DNA from: Mesorhizobium sp. RMAD-H1
Lineage (GTDB): Bacteria; Pseudomonadota; Alphaproteobacteria; Rhizobiales; Rhizobiaceae
Assembly: GCF_014191375.1 (NCBI RefSeq)
Contig: NZ_JACHWN010000003.1
Location: 248,001 to 312,000, forward strand
Direction: 5' to 3'
Length of the DNA stretch: 64,000 bases
Each line of letters starts with the position of its first letter. Position 1 is the stretch's first letter. Positions 51,846-61,364 of the stretch are shown here, piece by piece. A program made the translations under genes and the position numbers. Below the pieces are notes generated by a model. It was given only the letters and a program-made list of their open reading frames with translations. It was not told the DNA's origin and searched no databases.

Positions 51846-52876
51846 GCCATCCGCCTCACATCGACGGCTTGCTGACCGTTCGCCGCCGATTCATACGCCG
51901 CGAAGACCAGCGCCATGGTCTTGAGATTATCCGCTCCCGATGTTTCCGGCTCGCGCCCATTCGTCAGGCAATCAATCCAATGCTGCTCGATGTTGAAGAC
52001 GCTTTCCTGAATATTGTGCCATGGACGGCTGGCCCAGCTCAGCAGGTTCGGCGAAACATCCAGCGTTTGCGTGCAGCCATCGGCATGGACCGTCATCCGG
52101 TAGTTTGCGGAAAGGCGTAAGGAGCCCTTGCTTCCGTCGATTTCGACCAGCGTTTGCGGGAAAAGCTCCTCCGGCAGATGCGTGGCATAGCTGCAATCGC
52201 AGAGGCTGGTCGCGCCGTTTTCATGTGAGAGGAGGATGGTGGCGACATCCTCGCCGCGAATGGCCGGGTTGACCCGTCGCGTTGTCGCGCTCAGCCGCTC
52301 CACATCGCCGAACAGGAAGCGGGCGATGTCGAGGATGTGGATGCCGAGATCCTGGATGATGAAGCGCTCCTCGGTGGCAAGGTAGGGCTGGCCGGAAAAG
52401 ACGTCATAGGCGGAGCGGAACGAGACGCGGCCCCAGAAGACATCCCCCAGCGTTCCTGCATCGAGCACCTGCCTGATAGCCCTTATTGGCGCCTGCCAGC
52501 GGAAATTCTCATGCACCATCAGCGGCACGCCCGCCGTCCCGCACGCTTCCACCATGGCGCGGGCGTCGGCGAGCGTCTCCGCGAAAGGCTTCTGGCAGAT
52601 GACCGCCACGCCCGCCCTGGCCGCCAGTTCCACCAGCGGGCGGTGGGTGGCGACGGTGGTGGCGATATCGACGAAATCGAGACGCTCCCGCGCCAGCATG
52701 TCCGCCGCATCGGTGTAGAGCCTGTCGATGCCGAATGTTTCGCCCGCCTCTTTCAGGCGCGCCTCACTCCGGTCGCAGAGCGCGACGATGTCGGCGCCCT
52801 CCACCTCCGCCCAGGCATGGAGATGATTATGGGCGAAGAAGCCACATCCAATCAGCCCGCCTTGTTTCATCCTCAT
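51842..52876 (-). CDS. apsD: D-apiose dehydrogenase ApsD (Gfo/Idh/MocA family)
   Basis: NAD(P)-dependent oxidoreductase of 344 residues. An N-terminal Rossmann fold GGLIGCGFFAHNHLHAW is followed by the catalytic-region motif CQKPFAETL (family EKP) and a C-terminal alpha/beta domain with DLGIHILDIARFLFG. In the apiose pathway it oxidises D-apiose to apionolactone, which ApnL opens. It overlaps the permease and apnL genes by four bases each. Confidence 0.82.
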   Translation of the reverse strand: MRMKQGGLIGCGFFAHNHLHAWAEVEGADIVALCDRSEARLKEAGETFGIDRLYTDAADMLARERLDFVDIATTVATHRPLVELAARAGVAVICQKPFAETLADARAMVEACGTAGVPLMVHENFRWQAPIRAIRQVLDAGTLGDVFWGRVSFRSAYDVFSGQPYLATEERFIIQDLGIHILDIARFLFGDVERLSATTRRVNPAIRGEDVATILLSHENGATSLCDCSYATHLPEELFPQTLVEIDGSKGSLRLSANYRMTVHADGCTQTLDVSPNLLSWASRPWHNIQESVFNIEQHWIDCLTNGREPETSGADNLKTMALVFAAYESAANGQQAVDVRRMA

Positions 52877-53937
52877 GCTCCCAAAGCTGCCTGCTGCTGC
52901 AGGGCGATGCGCTGCTGCATGCGGCGCTGGAATTGATCGACCACCACGGCGGCGATGATGACCAGTCCCTTGATGACGATCTGCCAGAAGGAACTGACGC
53001 CCATCATGACGAGCCCGTCCGAGAGGATGCCGATGACGAAGGCGCCGACGATCGTCCCGCCGATCCGGCCGCGCCCGCCGGACATGGAGGTGCCGCCGAG
53101 CACGGCCGCGGCGATGGCGTTGAGTTCGAAGGTTTCGCCCGTCGCCGGGTGGGCAGCGACGAGTTCGGAGGAGATGATGAGTCCGACAATCGCCGCGCAG
53201 AAGCCGGAGAACATGTAGACGAACATCTTCACTCTGTTGACGCGCACGCCGGAGAGCGCCGCCGCCCGCTCATTGCCGCCCACGGCGTAGATCTGGCGGC
53301 CGAGCGGCGTACGCTGCGCGAGATAGGCCGCTCCCAGGCCCACCACGATCAGCAGCCAGATCGAAATCGGCATGCCCAGCAGCGTGCCGGAGCCGAGAAT
53401 GGGAAAGCCGGTCGTGCCCAGTTCCGGATTGCCCACCAGATTGGGAAAGGTGCGCCCGTCCGAGGACAGCAGCGCCAGCCCGCGCGCCACATAGAGCGTG
53501 CCGAGGGTAGCGATAAAAGGCGCGACATTGAGCCTCGTGATCAGCAGCCCGTTGACCGCGCCGATGAGAATGCCGAGCGCCAGCGTGATGAGGATGATCT
53601 CAATGACGTTGAAATAGACCGTATAGCCGATGCCGAGATCCAGCCCATTTAGGATCAGCCCGCCCGCCACCATGCCCGACAGGCCGACGATGGAGCCGAC
53701 CGAGAGGTCGATGCCGCCGGTGATGATGACGAAGGTCATGCCGATGGCGAGGAAGGCGTTGAGCGCCACATGCTTCGACATAATCACAAGATTGGCGGTG
53801 GAGAGGAAATTCGGCGCGGCGAAGGAAAAGAAAATGATGACCGCGAAAAGCGCGATGAAGGTGCGCAAATGCAGGAGCATCATCAGCATAGACGCGGAAT
53901 TGGTGGCGGCGGCCGGTCTGGCTAGCGTGGCGCTCAT
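52873..53937 (-). CDS. ABC sugar transporter permease, RbsC type
   Basis: Permease of 354 residues with eight or more helices. BPD_transp_2 motifs are ITGGIDLSVGSIVGLSGM, YAVGGNERAAALSGVRV and AIAAAVLGGTSMSGGRGRIGG. In this operon it probably admits apiose or an apionate-related sugar. The start codon is followed by an Ala-rich cytosolic N-terminus. A 300-bp gap with a palindrome separates it from the ATPase gene upstream. Confidence 0.88.
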   Translation of the reverse strand: MSATLARPAAATNSASMLMMLLHLRTFIALFAVIIFFSFAAPNFLSTANLVIMSKHVALNAFLAIGMTFVIITGGIDLSVGSIVGLSGMVAGGLILNGLDLGIGYTVYFNVIEIILITLALGILIGAVNGLLITRLNVAPFIATLGTLYVARGLALLSSDGRTFPNLVGNPELGTTGFPILGSGTLLGMPISIWLLIVVGLGAAYLAQRTPLGRQIYAVGGNERAAALSGVRVNRVKMFVYMFSGFCAAIVGLIISSELVAAHPATGETFELNAIAAAVLGGTSMSGGRGRIGGTIVGAFVIGILSDGLVMMGVSSFWQIVIKGLVIIAAVVVDQFQRRMQQRIALQQQAALGA

Positions 53938-54036
53938 GGGTGAAGCTCCATGGTTATAGGGCTAGACAAGCGATTCCTGTTTTGATGAAGCCGCTTGGAG
54001 AATGTCATTCCGAACCCTGGTCGTGACTGAAAGGGT

Positions 54037-54187
54037 GAGGCATGGATCCCAGTGACAAGCACTGGGATGACGGGGTGGAGATGATTTTGCCCTGCCGAAA
54101 GACGTCCCGTAGGCGAGAAGGTTGGACATTGTTTGCCAACCGCCAAACTGCCGTCATCCCAGTGCTTGTCACTGGGATCCATGCCTC
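54037..54187. repeat. Type-3 palindrome with 37-nt perfect arms
   Basis: Arms at 54037-54073 and 54151-54187 are exact reverse complements over all 37 bases (GAGGCATGGATCCCAGTG... and its complement). Each arm has an internal dyad, CCCAGTG-acaag-CACTGGG. The 77-base middle is unrelated. It lies in the gap between the ATPase and permease genes of the apiose importer. Confidence 0.85.
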
Positions 54188-54236
54188 GACGGTGCCATGG
54201 CCGCTCCACCGAAATATGAAAACTCTCCGTTCCCAT

Positions 54237-55781
54237 CTAAGCGTGAACCTCTCTGGAGCCTACCTCATGGCCGATGCCGGAGGCGGCGACCACTGCCTCT
54301 TCGGTGGCGTGCGCCCGGTCGAATTCGCCGGTGACGCGGCCCTTGGACATGACGATGATGCGGTCGGAGAGGGCCATCACCTCCTCGAGGTCGGAGGTGA
54401 CGAACAGGATGCCCAAGCCCTGCGCGGCCAACTTGCGCATGGTGCGGAAGACTTCGGCTTTCGCTCCGACATCGATGCCGCGGCTCGGCTCGTCCATCAG
54501 CAGCACTTTCGGCCCGGTCATCAGCGCCTTGCCGATCACCACCTTCTGCTGGTTGCCGCCCGAGAGCGAGGCGACCTCGTGATCCGGGCCGGCGATCTTG
54601 ATGGCGAGGTCGCGGACGAAGCGCGCCACCGCCGAGCGCTCCTTTTTGCGGTCGATATGAATGCCGCGCACATAGTTCCAGAGGCTCGCAAGGGTCATGT
54701 TGTCGCTGATCGACATGATCTCGATGAGCCCTTCCGCCTTGCGGTCCTCGGGGATCAGCGCCAGCCCGCCTGATATCCTCGCCGCCACGTCGGCCCTGGT
54801 GAGTTCCTTGCCCCCGATGAGCACTTTCCCCCGGGCGTTCGGATAGCGGCCCATGATGCAGTCGAAAAGCTCGGTGCGCCCCGCGCCCATCAGCCCGTAA
54901 ATGCCTACGATTTCGCCCGCTTTCAGCGACAGCGAGACATGGTCGACCGTATAGCCGCCGCCCTGGCGGGGCAGGGTGATGTCTTCGGCCCGGAAAATCT
55001 CGTCGCCGAAGCCGTGGTCGTCGGCCTTGGCGTAGTCCTTGGACGCCGCGCCGATCATGCTGCGGACGATCCACGGCACGTCCACATCCTTCATCGTTCG
55101 CGAACCCGTGATGCTGCCATCCCTCAACACGGTGATGTAATCGCCGATCCGCACCAGTTCTTCGAGCCGGTGCGAGATGTAAACGATGGCGACGCCCTGC
55201 GCCTTCAGCTCATTGATGACGCGGAACAGGATTTCCACCTCCGCCGCGCTCAAGGCCGAGGTGGGCTCGTCCATGATCAGGATGCGCGCGTCCTGCGACA
55301 GCGTCTTGGCGATTTCGACGATCTGCTGCTGGCCGATCCTGAGATCGCCAACGAACGCGTCGGGCGGGATGTCATGCTCCAGCCGCCGCATCAGCTTGAT
55401 TGTTTCCTCGCGCAGCGCGGCCATGTCGATATCGAAGCCTAGCCGGCAGCGCTCGCGGGTGATGAAGATGTTTTCCGCCACGCTCATATTGGGAAAGAGG
55501 TTCAGCTCCTGAAACACGATGCCGATGCCGTGGCGGATCGCGTCCTGCGTGCTCAAAAGCCGGATCGGCTGGCCGTCGAGCAGGATTTCGCCGTCGCTCG
55601 GGCTTTCGACGCCGGCGATGATCTTCATCAGCGTCGATTTCCCCGCGCCGTTCTCCCCGACGAGCACATTGACCGCGCCCTTGCGCACGTCGAAATCGAC
55701 GGATTTGAGCGCGATGGTGCCGGGATAGACTTTCGTTACCTTTCGGACGCTGAGGGCGATGTCATGCGCGGCTTCGTTCAT
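54237..55781 (-). CDS. ABC sugar transporter ATPase, RbsA type (two domains)
   Basis: Protein of 514 residues with two ABC domains, as usual for RbsA/XylG. Domain 1 has Walker A GENGAGKST and Walker B ILIMDEPTSAL. Domain 2 has a degenerate Walker A (GLMGAGRTE), signature LSGGNQQKVVIGKAL and Walker B VLLMDEPSRGID. This asymmetry is normal for the family. It overlaps the lipoprotein gene by four bases. Confidence 0.9.
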   Translation of the reverse strand: MNEAAHDIALSVRKVTKVYPGTIALKSVDFDVRKGAVNVLVGENGAGKSTLMKIIAGVESPSDGEILLDGQPIRLLSTQDAIRHGIGIVFQELNLFPNMSVAENIFITRERCRLGFDIDMAALREETIKLMRRLEHDIPPDAFVGDLRIGQQQIVEIAKTLSQDARILIMDEPTSALSAAEVEILFRVINELKAQGVAIVYISHRLEELVRIGDYITVLRDGSITGSRTMKDVDVPWIVRSMIGAASKDYAKADDHGFGDEIFRAEDITLPRQGGGYTVDHVSLSLKAGEIVGIYGLMGAGRTELFDCIMGRYPNARGKVLIGGKELTRADVAARISGGLALIPEDRKAEGLIEIMSISDNMTLASLWNYVRGIHIDRKKERSAVARFVRDLAIKIAGPDHEVASLSGGNQQKVVIGKALMTGPKVLLMDEPSRGIDVGAKAEVFRTMRKLAAQGLGILFVTSDLEEVMALSDRIIVMSKGRVTGEFDRAHATEEAVVAASGIGHEVGSREVHA

Positions 55782-56464
55782 TGCGCGCCTCCCGAAAGCG
55801 TAATCTCCGCCGGGGTGACGACGATCTCCTGGCCCTTGGCGGGCAGGGTGAAGGCGCCGGTGACGGACACTTCCTTGCCCTTCAAATTGTCGCGCGGCAG
55901 CTTGGACAAATTGTTGTCATAGACATATTTGTTCAGCGCCCGGCCGACATTGGCGTATTCGATCTGGTTCTTGAACGCGCTGAAGGGGATAAGCGGCAGC
56001 GCATCGCGCAAACTCGTGCCCTTGATGACCGGCCCTAATTGCACCTTCGCATCCGCCTTGCCGTCGTCATCGGTGTCGACCGAGACGAAGGCGGCGCGGG
56101 ACGCGGTGTTGGCGTCAAGGACCGTTCCCTTCAGGCGGACGGCGAAGCTCCATGGCGTCTGCACCGGATTTTCGCTGTGGCCGTATTTCTCGCCCGCCGC
56201 TTGGCGGTCAGCCGCAATCGCCGCTCGGACTTCGTTGAAATCATGCGCGTGCTCGCGGAAATACGGGGCGATTTTCTCCGAGTACATGCCCGCGATGAAC
56301 TGATCGGCGTTGAACCCGGCATTGTCGAAGAAGATTTCGACGCCGTTGTCAGCCTTCGCCGCCTGCGGCTCGTTCTTCTTGATCTTGCACCCGGCGGCAA
56401 GCACGATCCCAGCCATGGCGAGGGTGGCGAGTGTTTTCAGGCGCGTGGTCATTGTGCGTTTCAT
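55778..56464 (-). CDS. DUF2291 periplasmic lipoprotein
   Basis: Lipoprotein of about 228 residues. The signal ends in lipobox LAAGC, followed by KIKKNEP, so it is anchored to a membrane. DUF2291 proteins accompany RbsABC-like importers in proteobacteria; their role is unknown and may be to assist the binding protein. ATG at 56464 is used; the 56473 codon is GTG. A type-1 repeat lies 14 bases upstream. Confidence 0.78.
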   Translation of the reverse strand: MKRTMTTRLKTLATLAMAGIVLAAGCKIKKNEPQAAKADNGVEIFFDNAGFNADQFIAGMYSEKIAPYFREHAHDFNEVRAAIAADRQAAGEKYGHSENPVQTPWSFAVRLKGTVLDANTASRAAFVSVDTDDDGKADAKVQLGPVIKGTSLRDALPLIPFSAFKNQIEYANVGRALNKYVYDNNLSKLPRDNLKGKEVSVTGAFTLPAKGQEIVVTPAEITLSGGAQ

Positions 56465-56477
56465 CCTCGGCACGAGG

Positions 56478-56637
56478 CACCCCCCTCTGTCCTGCCGGAC
56501 ATCTCCCCCTCAAGGGGGGAGATCGGCTGACATGGGTGTGGGCACGTACTCTTCAACGTTTGCGATTGGTGCCGGGCGTCTATGACAGCTGATCTCCCCC
56601 CTTGAGGGGGAGATGCCCGGCAGGGCAGAGGGGGGTA
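56478..56637. repeat. Type-1 palindromic repeat between binding-protein and DUF2291 genes
   Basis: About 160 bp. The left arm (56478-56524) has the hairpin TGTCC-tgcc-GGACA, while the right arm (56591-56637) has TGCCC-tgcc-GGGCA in the same place. The two arms differ in sequence but each remains self-complementary. The centre contains CAACGTTTGCGATTGG. It lies 20 bases after the binding-protein stop codon. Confidence 0.88.
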
Positions 56638-56656
56638 CTGTACCGCCAGCGCCCGC

Positions 56657-57646
<990 letters not shown>

Positions 57647-57686
57647 TCACCTCTTTGCGTTTCACGGCACCCGGACGCGTCCCTCC

Positions 57687-58511
57687 TCAGGTGATGCGGC
57701 GAATGCTTTCCGCGATTTCCTCCGGCTCGAAGACATCAAGCCAGTCGGGGCGCATCAGGCGCGGCTTGCCGTTCTCGATGGCCTTGTTGCAGGCATCCGA
57801 GAACACGCCGTCGATCTCTCCCATGGTGACGGCGGCAAGAATGTTCATGTGGCCCAGCAGGAAATCCCGTGCCGCCACGCGGTCGACGCCGCGGCGGATG
57901 ACCTCCTCCATCGCCTCGCGCATCACCACCAGCAGCGTGGCGCAGACGGTTTCCGACAGGCCCGGCTCCAGCATCGCCATCTGCTCGACGGTGACGCGGT
58001 GCGAGCGCAGGATCGGCTTGTAGATGGTTTTGGCGATTTCCTCGCCCAGCGCAAAGGCTTCCTCCGGCCCCTGCATCAGTGCGCTGACGATGGACTGCGC
58101 CGCCGCCACGCCGCCGAAATGATCGCGCCGCGCTTCCCTATCCGTCTCGTCATTGAAGATCGGCGGGTGGCAGGGATGGGTCACGAAATAGGCAATGTCG
58201 TCACGCTCCGGCAAATGCCCGGCGAAGGGCGCAGCGGCGTCGAGCGCGATGACCATGGCGCCGGGTTCGAGCTTGTCGACGATGGAACGGGCAACCGCGC
58301 CGATGGCCGTGTCGGGCACGGCGAGGATCACCGCCTTCGCTCCAGCCAGCGCCTCGTCCCTGGGCACGCAATTGACGTCCAGGGCCTCCTTCAGCCGCTT
58401 TTGCCCGGCCTCGCTGATCTCGACATGTGCGACGTCAAAGCGCGAGCCCTTGAGATTGGTCGCAAGGCGCACGCCCATTTTCCCGCCCGCGCCGAGCAAT
58501 GCGATTTTCAT
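57687..58511 (-). CDS. apnO: D-apionate oxidoisomerase ApnO
   Basis: NAD-dependent enzyme of 274 residues. An N-terminal Rossmann fold (IALLGAGGKMGVRLATNL) and a phosphogluconate dehydrogenase-like C-terminal domain (HPCHPPIFNDE, MEEVIRRGV, FLLGHMNI) match the ApnO type. It converts D-apionate to 3-oxo-isoapionate. It is the first gene of the minus-strand unit, divergent from oiaX across 129 bases. Confidence 0.82.
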   Translation of the reverse strand: MKIALLGAGGKMGVRLATNLKGSRFDVAHVEISEAGQKRLKEALDVNCVPRDEALAGAKAVILAVPDTAIGAVARSIVDKLEPGAMVIALDAAAPFAGHLPERDDIAYFVTHPCHPPIFNDETDREARRDHFGGVAAAQSIVSALMQGPEEAFALGEEIAKTIYKPILRSHRVTVEQMAMLEPGLSETVCATLLVVMREAMEEVIRRGVDRVAARDFLLGHMNILAAVTMGEIDGVFSDACNKAIENGKPRLMRPDWLDVFEPEEIAESIRRIT

Positions 58512-58569
58512 GGAAACCCTCCCGGTTCATTTGCAGGCGAACATCTCATTCAAATATCATGATGTCAAC

Positions 58570-58580
58570 TGGTATGATGA
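58570..58580. promoter_or_regulatory. Probable GntR operator between apnO and oiaX
   Basis: TGGTATGATGA, identical to the motif before the gntR gene (49807-49820). It is inside the dyad CAACT-N9-AGTTG and next to the palindrome ATCATGAT at about 58556-58563. The position controls both divergent units. Confidence 0.5.
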
Positions 58581-58640
58581 GTTGATTTGTTGATATGGGC
58601 GCTGCTAAGTATTCCGGAAGCATTGGCGGAGGAGAAACGC

Positions 58641-59897
58641 ATGAGCAGGCTCTATGCCGAATACGAACTGGAAACGCCGCTGGACCTCGCCCACACGGCT
58701 GGGGTCATCGCGGGGGAACAATCGTCGGGCACGTTCCTGAAGATCGAGGGCGAGACGGACGCGCTGAAGGCGGCGCATGGGGCGCGGGTCGAATCCATCG
58801 TCGAACTAGGGCGGTCGGATCGCCCCGCGCTGCCCTGCAAGATGAAGGGCGAGGTTTACACGCGGGGGCGCATCACGCTGTCATGGCCGATGGAGAATAT
58901 CGGCCCGTCGCTGCCCAATACGCTCGCCACCGTGGCGGGAAACCTGTTCGAATTGCGCGAAGTTTCGGCGCTTCGGCTGCTGGACGTGGCCTTTCCCGAT
59001 GATTTCGCACGGGCCTATCCCGGTCCCAAAGCCGGTATTGCCGGGACACGCAAGCTGGCAGGGGTGGAGAAGGGGCCGCTCATCGGCACCATCATCAAGC
59101 CCAGCGTCGGGCTCGACGCGCAAGCCACTGCCGCGCTGGTCAAAAAGCTTGCCGAGGGCGGGATCGATTTCATCAAGGACGACGAATTGCAGGCGAACGG
59201 CCCGCATTGCCCGCTGGAGGCGCGGGTGAAGGCCGTGATGCGTGTGCTCAACGATCATGCCGAGCGCACCGGCAAGAAGCCGATGTATGCCTTCAACATA
59301 TCAGGCGAGATCGACGAGATGAAGCGCGGCGCCGACCTTGTGCGCGAGGCGGGGGGCACCTGCGTCATGGTCGGCATCCATAGCGCCGGCCTGCCGGGCG
59401 TGGCGGCGCTGCGGCGGCATACGGACCTGCCCATCCACGGGCACCGCAATGGCTGGGGGCTCTTCTCGCGCTCGCCTGACATCGGCATCAGCTTCATCGC
59501 CTGGCAGAAATTCTGGCGTATCGCCGGGGTAGACCATCTCCACGTCAACGGCCTGCGCAACAAGTTCAGCGAGGACGGCGCGTCGTCCATCGCGTCGGCG
59601 AAGGAATGCCTGACGCCCCTGTTCGAAGGGGATAAGGATTATACCGTCATGCCGGTGTTCTCCTCCGGCCAGTCGGCGGAGCAGATCGAGGATACCTACG
59701 CGGCGCTGCAATCGACAGATCTGATCTACTGTGCGGGCGGGGGTATCATGGGCCATCCGCAGGGGCTCACAGGGGGTATTACCTCCTTGCGGGAGGGCTG
59801 GCAGGCGGCGGTGGAGGGTGTGCCGCTCGACGATTATGCCAAAACCCATCCGGCGCTCGCCGCCGCTATAGGCATGTTCCGGGCGAGGCTGGGATGA
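58641..59897 (+). CDS. oiaX: RuBisCO-like protein OiaX (3-oxo-isoapionate-4-phosphate transcarboxylase/hydrolase)
   Basis: RuBisCO-superfamily protein of 418 residues. RuBisCO landmarks are IIKPSVGL (151-158), GGIDFIKDDE (173-182, with the carbamylatable Lys179 and metal ligands Asp181 and Glu182) and HGHRNGWG (266-273). In the apionate pathway such proteins convert 3-oxo-isoapionate 4-phosphate to 3-phosphoglycerate and glycolate. ATG at 58641 has GGAGAAACGC upstream and gives MSRLYAEYEL. The earlier ATG at 58587 lies in the operator region. oiaK follows with a four-base overlap. Confidence 0.85.
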   Translation: MSRLYAEYELETPLDLAHTAGVIAGEQSSGTFLKIEGETDALKAAHGARVESIVELGRSDRPALPCKMKGEVYTRGRITLSWPMENIGPSLPNTLATVAGNLFELREVSALRLLDVAFPDDFARAYPGPKAGIAGTRKLAGVEKGPLIGTIIKPSVGLDAQATAALVKKLAEGGIDFIKDDELQANGPHCPLEARVKAVMRVLNDHAERTGKKPMYAFNISGEIDEMKRGADLVREAGGTCVMVGIHSAGLPGVAALRRHTDLPIHGHRNGWGLFSRSPDIGISFIAWQKFWRIAGVDHLHVNGLRNKFSEDGASSIASAKECLTPLFEGDKDYTVMPVFSSGQSAEQIEDTYAALQSTDLIYCAGGGIMGHPQGLTGGITSLREGWQAAVEGVPLDDYAKTHPALAAAIGMFRARLG

Positions 59898-61207
59898 CGG
59901 CGCCGCTGCTCGCCTATTACGGCGACGACTTCACCGGTTCGACCGATGTGATGGAGGCGCTGAGTTCCAACGGCGTCGAGACCGTGCTTTTCACCCGCAG
60001 GCCGGACGAGGCGTGGCTGAAACGCTTTCCTCATGCTCGGGCCATCGGCCTTGCCGGTCATAGCCGCAGCAAGCCGCCGGCATGGATGGATGCGGAACTG
60101 CCTGGCATCTTCCGCTGGCTTGCAAGCCTCGGCGCGCCGGTGTGCCATTACAAGATCTGCTCCACCTTCGACAGCGCCCCGCATCTGGGCTCCATCGGGC
60201 GGGCCCTGGAAATCGGGCTTGAGACTTTCGGCCAGACGCTTGCGCCTATCGTCGTCGGCGCGCAGCAATTGGGTCGCTATACATTCTTCGGCGAGCTTTT
60301 CGCCCGCTTCGGCGAAGACGTATTCCGCATCGACCGCCATCCCGTGATGAGTTGTCATCCGGCCACGCCGATGGGGGAAGCCGATCTGCGTCGGCACCTT
60401 TCCCATCAGACCGGGCTGCCAATCGACCTCATCGACCTGCCTTCCATCCACGCCGGCGTGGCAAGGGCGAAACTCGATGCCGCGCTGCAATCCGCCGTCC
60501 GCGCGGTTCTTATCGATGTGGCTGACGCGGAAAGCCAGAAGCGCGTCGGAGAATTACTCTGGCGCGAGCGCAACCGCCTCGGGCCGTTCATCGTCGGCTC
60601 GTCCGGCGTCGAATATGCGTTGATTGAAGCCTGGCGCGCGGCGGGGATTGTCGGCCCGGTGCAGCCTTACGAGCCGCTCGGTGCGGTGGAGCGCATCGCG
60701 GTGGTCTCGGGCAGTTGCTCGCCGACGACGGAACGGCAGATCCGCCATGCCTCGACTAACGGCTTCGTGCCCGTGGAGGTGAATTATGTCGCGCTCGCCT
60801 CAGGGCAGGGGAGCGGTGAGGCGGAAGAAACAACGTTGCAACAGGCGCTAAAGGTGCTTCAGAACGGCAAAAGCCCGCTGCTCCACACCGCGCTTGGTCC
60901 GGTCGGTAATGCCGGGAAAAGCGCTAATCTCGACAATGACCGGGTAGGCCAAAGGCTGGGGGCGATGCTCAACAGGCTCGCCCTCGAACACGATCTTCCC
61001 CGCCTCATCGTCGCGGGCGGCGATACGTCGAGCCATGCACTCGCCAGCCTCGGCGTCGCGGCGCTGACCCTGCGCCATCCCATCCCGCAATCGCCCGGCT
61101 CGCCGGTCTGCCTCGCCCATGGCGAGCGGCAATTCGAGATCGTGCTCAAGGGCGGGCAGGTGGGGAAGAACGATTTCTTCGTGCGCGTGAGGGACGGAAA
61201 TCTCTAG
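59894..61207 (+). CDS. oiaK: 3-oxo-isoapionate kinase OiaK (four-carbon acid sugar kinase family)
   Basis: Kinase of 437 residues (DUF1537 family). The N-terminal substrate domain has YYGDDFTGSTDVMEAL, and the C-terminal nucleotide domain has LIVAGGDTSSHALASLGV. It phosphorylates 3-oxo-isoapionate to give the substrate of OiaX. The ATGA overlap with oiaX couples their translation. Related kinases act on erythronate, threonate or 3-oxo-tetronate, but OiaX and ApnO next to it favour OiaK. Confidence 0.83.
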   Translation: MTAPLLAYYGDDFTGSTDVMEALSSNGVETVLFTRRPDEAWLKRFPHARAIGLAGHSRSKPPAWMDAELPGIFRWLASLGAPVCHYKICSTFDSAPHLGSIGRALEIGLETFGQTLAPIVVGAQQLGRYTFFGELFARFGEDVFRIDRHPVMSCHPATPMGEADLRRHLSHQTGLPIDLIDLPSIHAGVARAKLDAALQSAVRAVLIDVADAESQKRVGELLWRERNRLGPFIVGSSGVEYALIEAWRAAGIVGPVQPYEPLGAVERIAVVSGSCSPTTERQIRHASTNGFVPVEVNYVALASGQGSGEAEETTLQQALKVLQNGKSPLLHTALGPVGNAGKSANLDNDRVGQRLGAMLNRLALEHDLPRLIVAGGDTSSHALASLGVAALTLRHPIPQSPGSPVCLAHGERQFEIVLKGGQVGKNDFFVRVRDGNL

Positions 61208-61364
61208 TACAGCTTGCCGACACCTGACTGCGAGGAGCGCGAAAGGGTGGGGCCTTAAGGTTAAAAATCGATTCAATCTTTATTGATGATTTACCGTTAG
61301 CACTTGCTGAAGAGGGGGCCGACGCCGTCGGATCTCGCGGTCTTTTGTATTGCGTAAGGTATTC

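Noticed and set aside
58641-59897. Carbon-fixing RuBisCO large subunit
   Set aside because: The protein is short, lacks a small subunit or phosphoribulokinase nearby, and is coupled to a sugar acid kinase in an apionate cluster.
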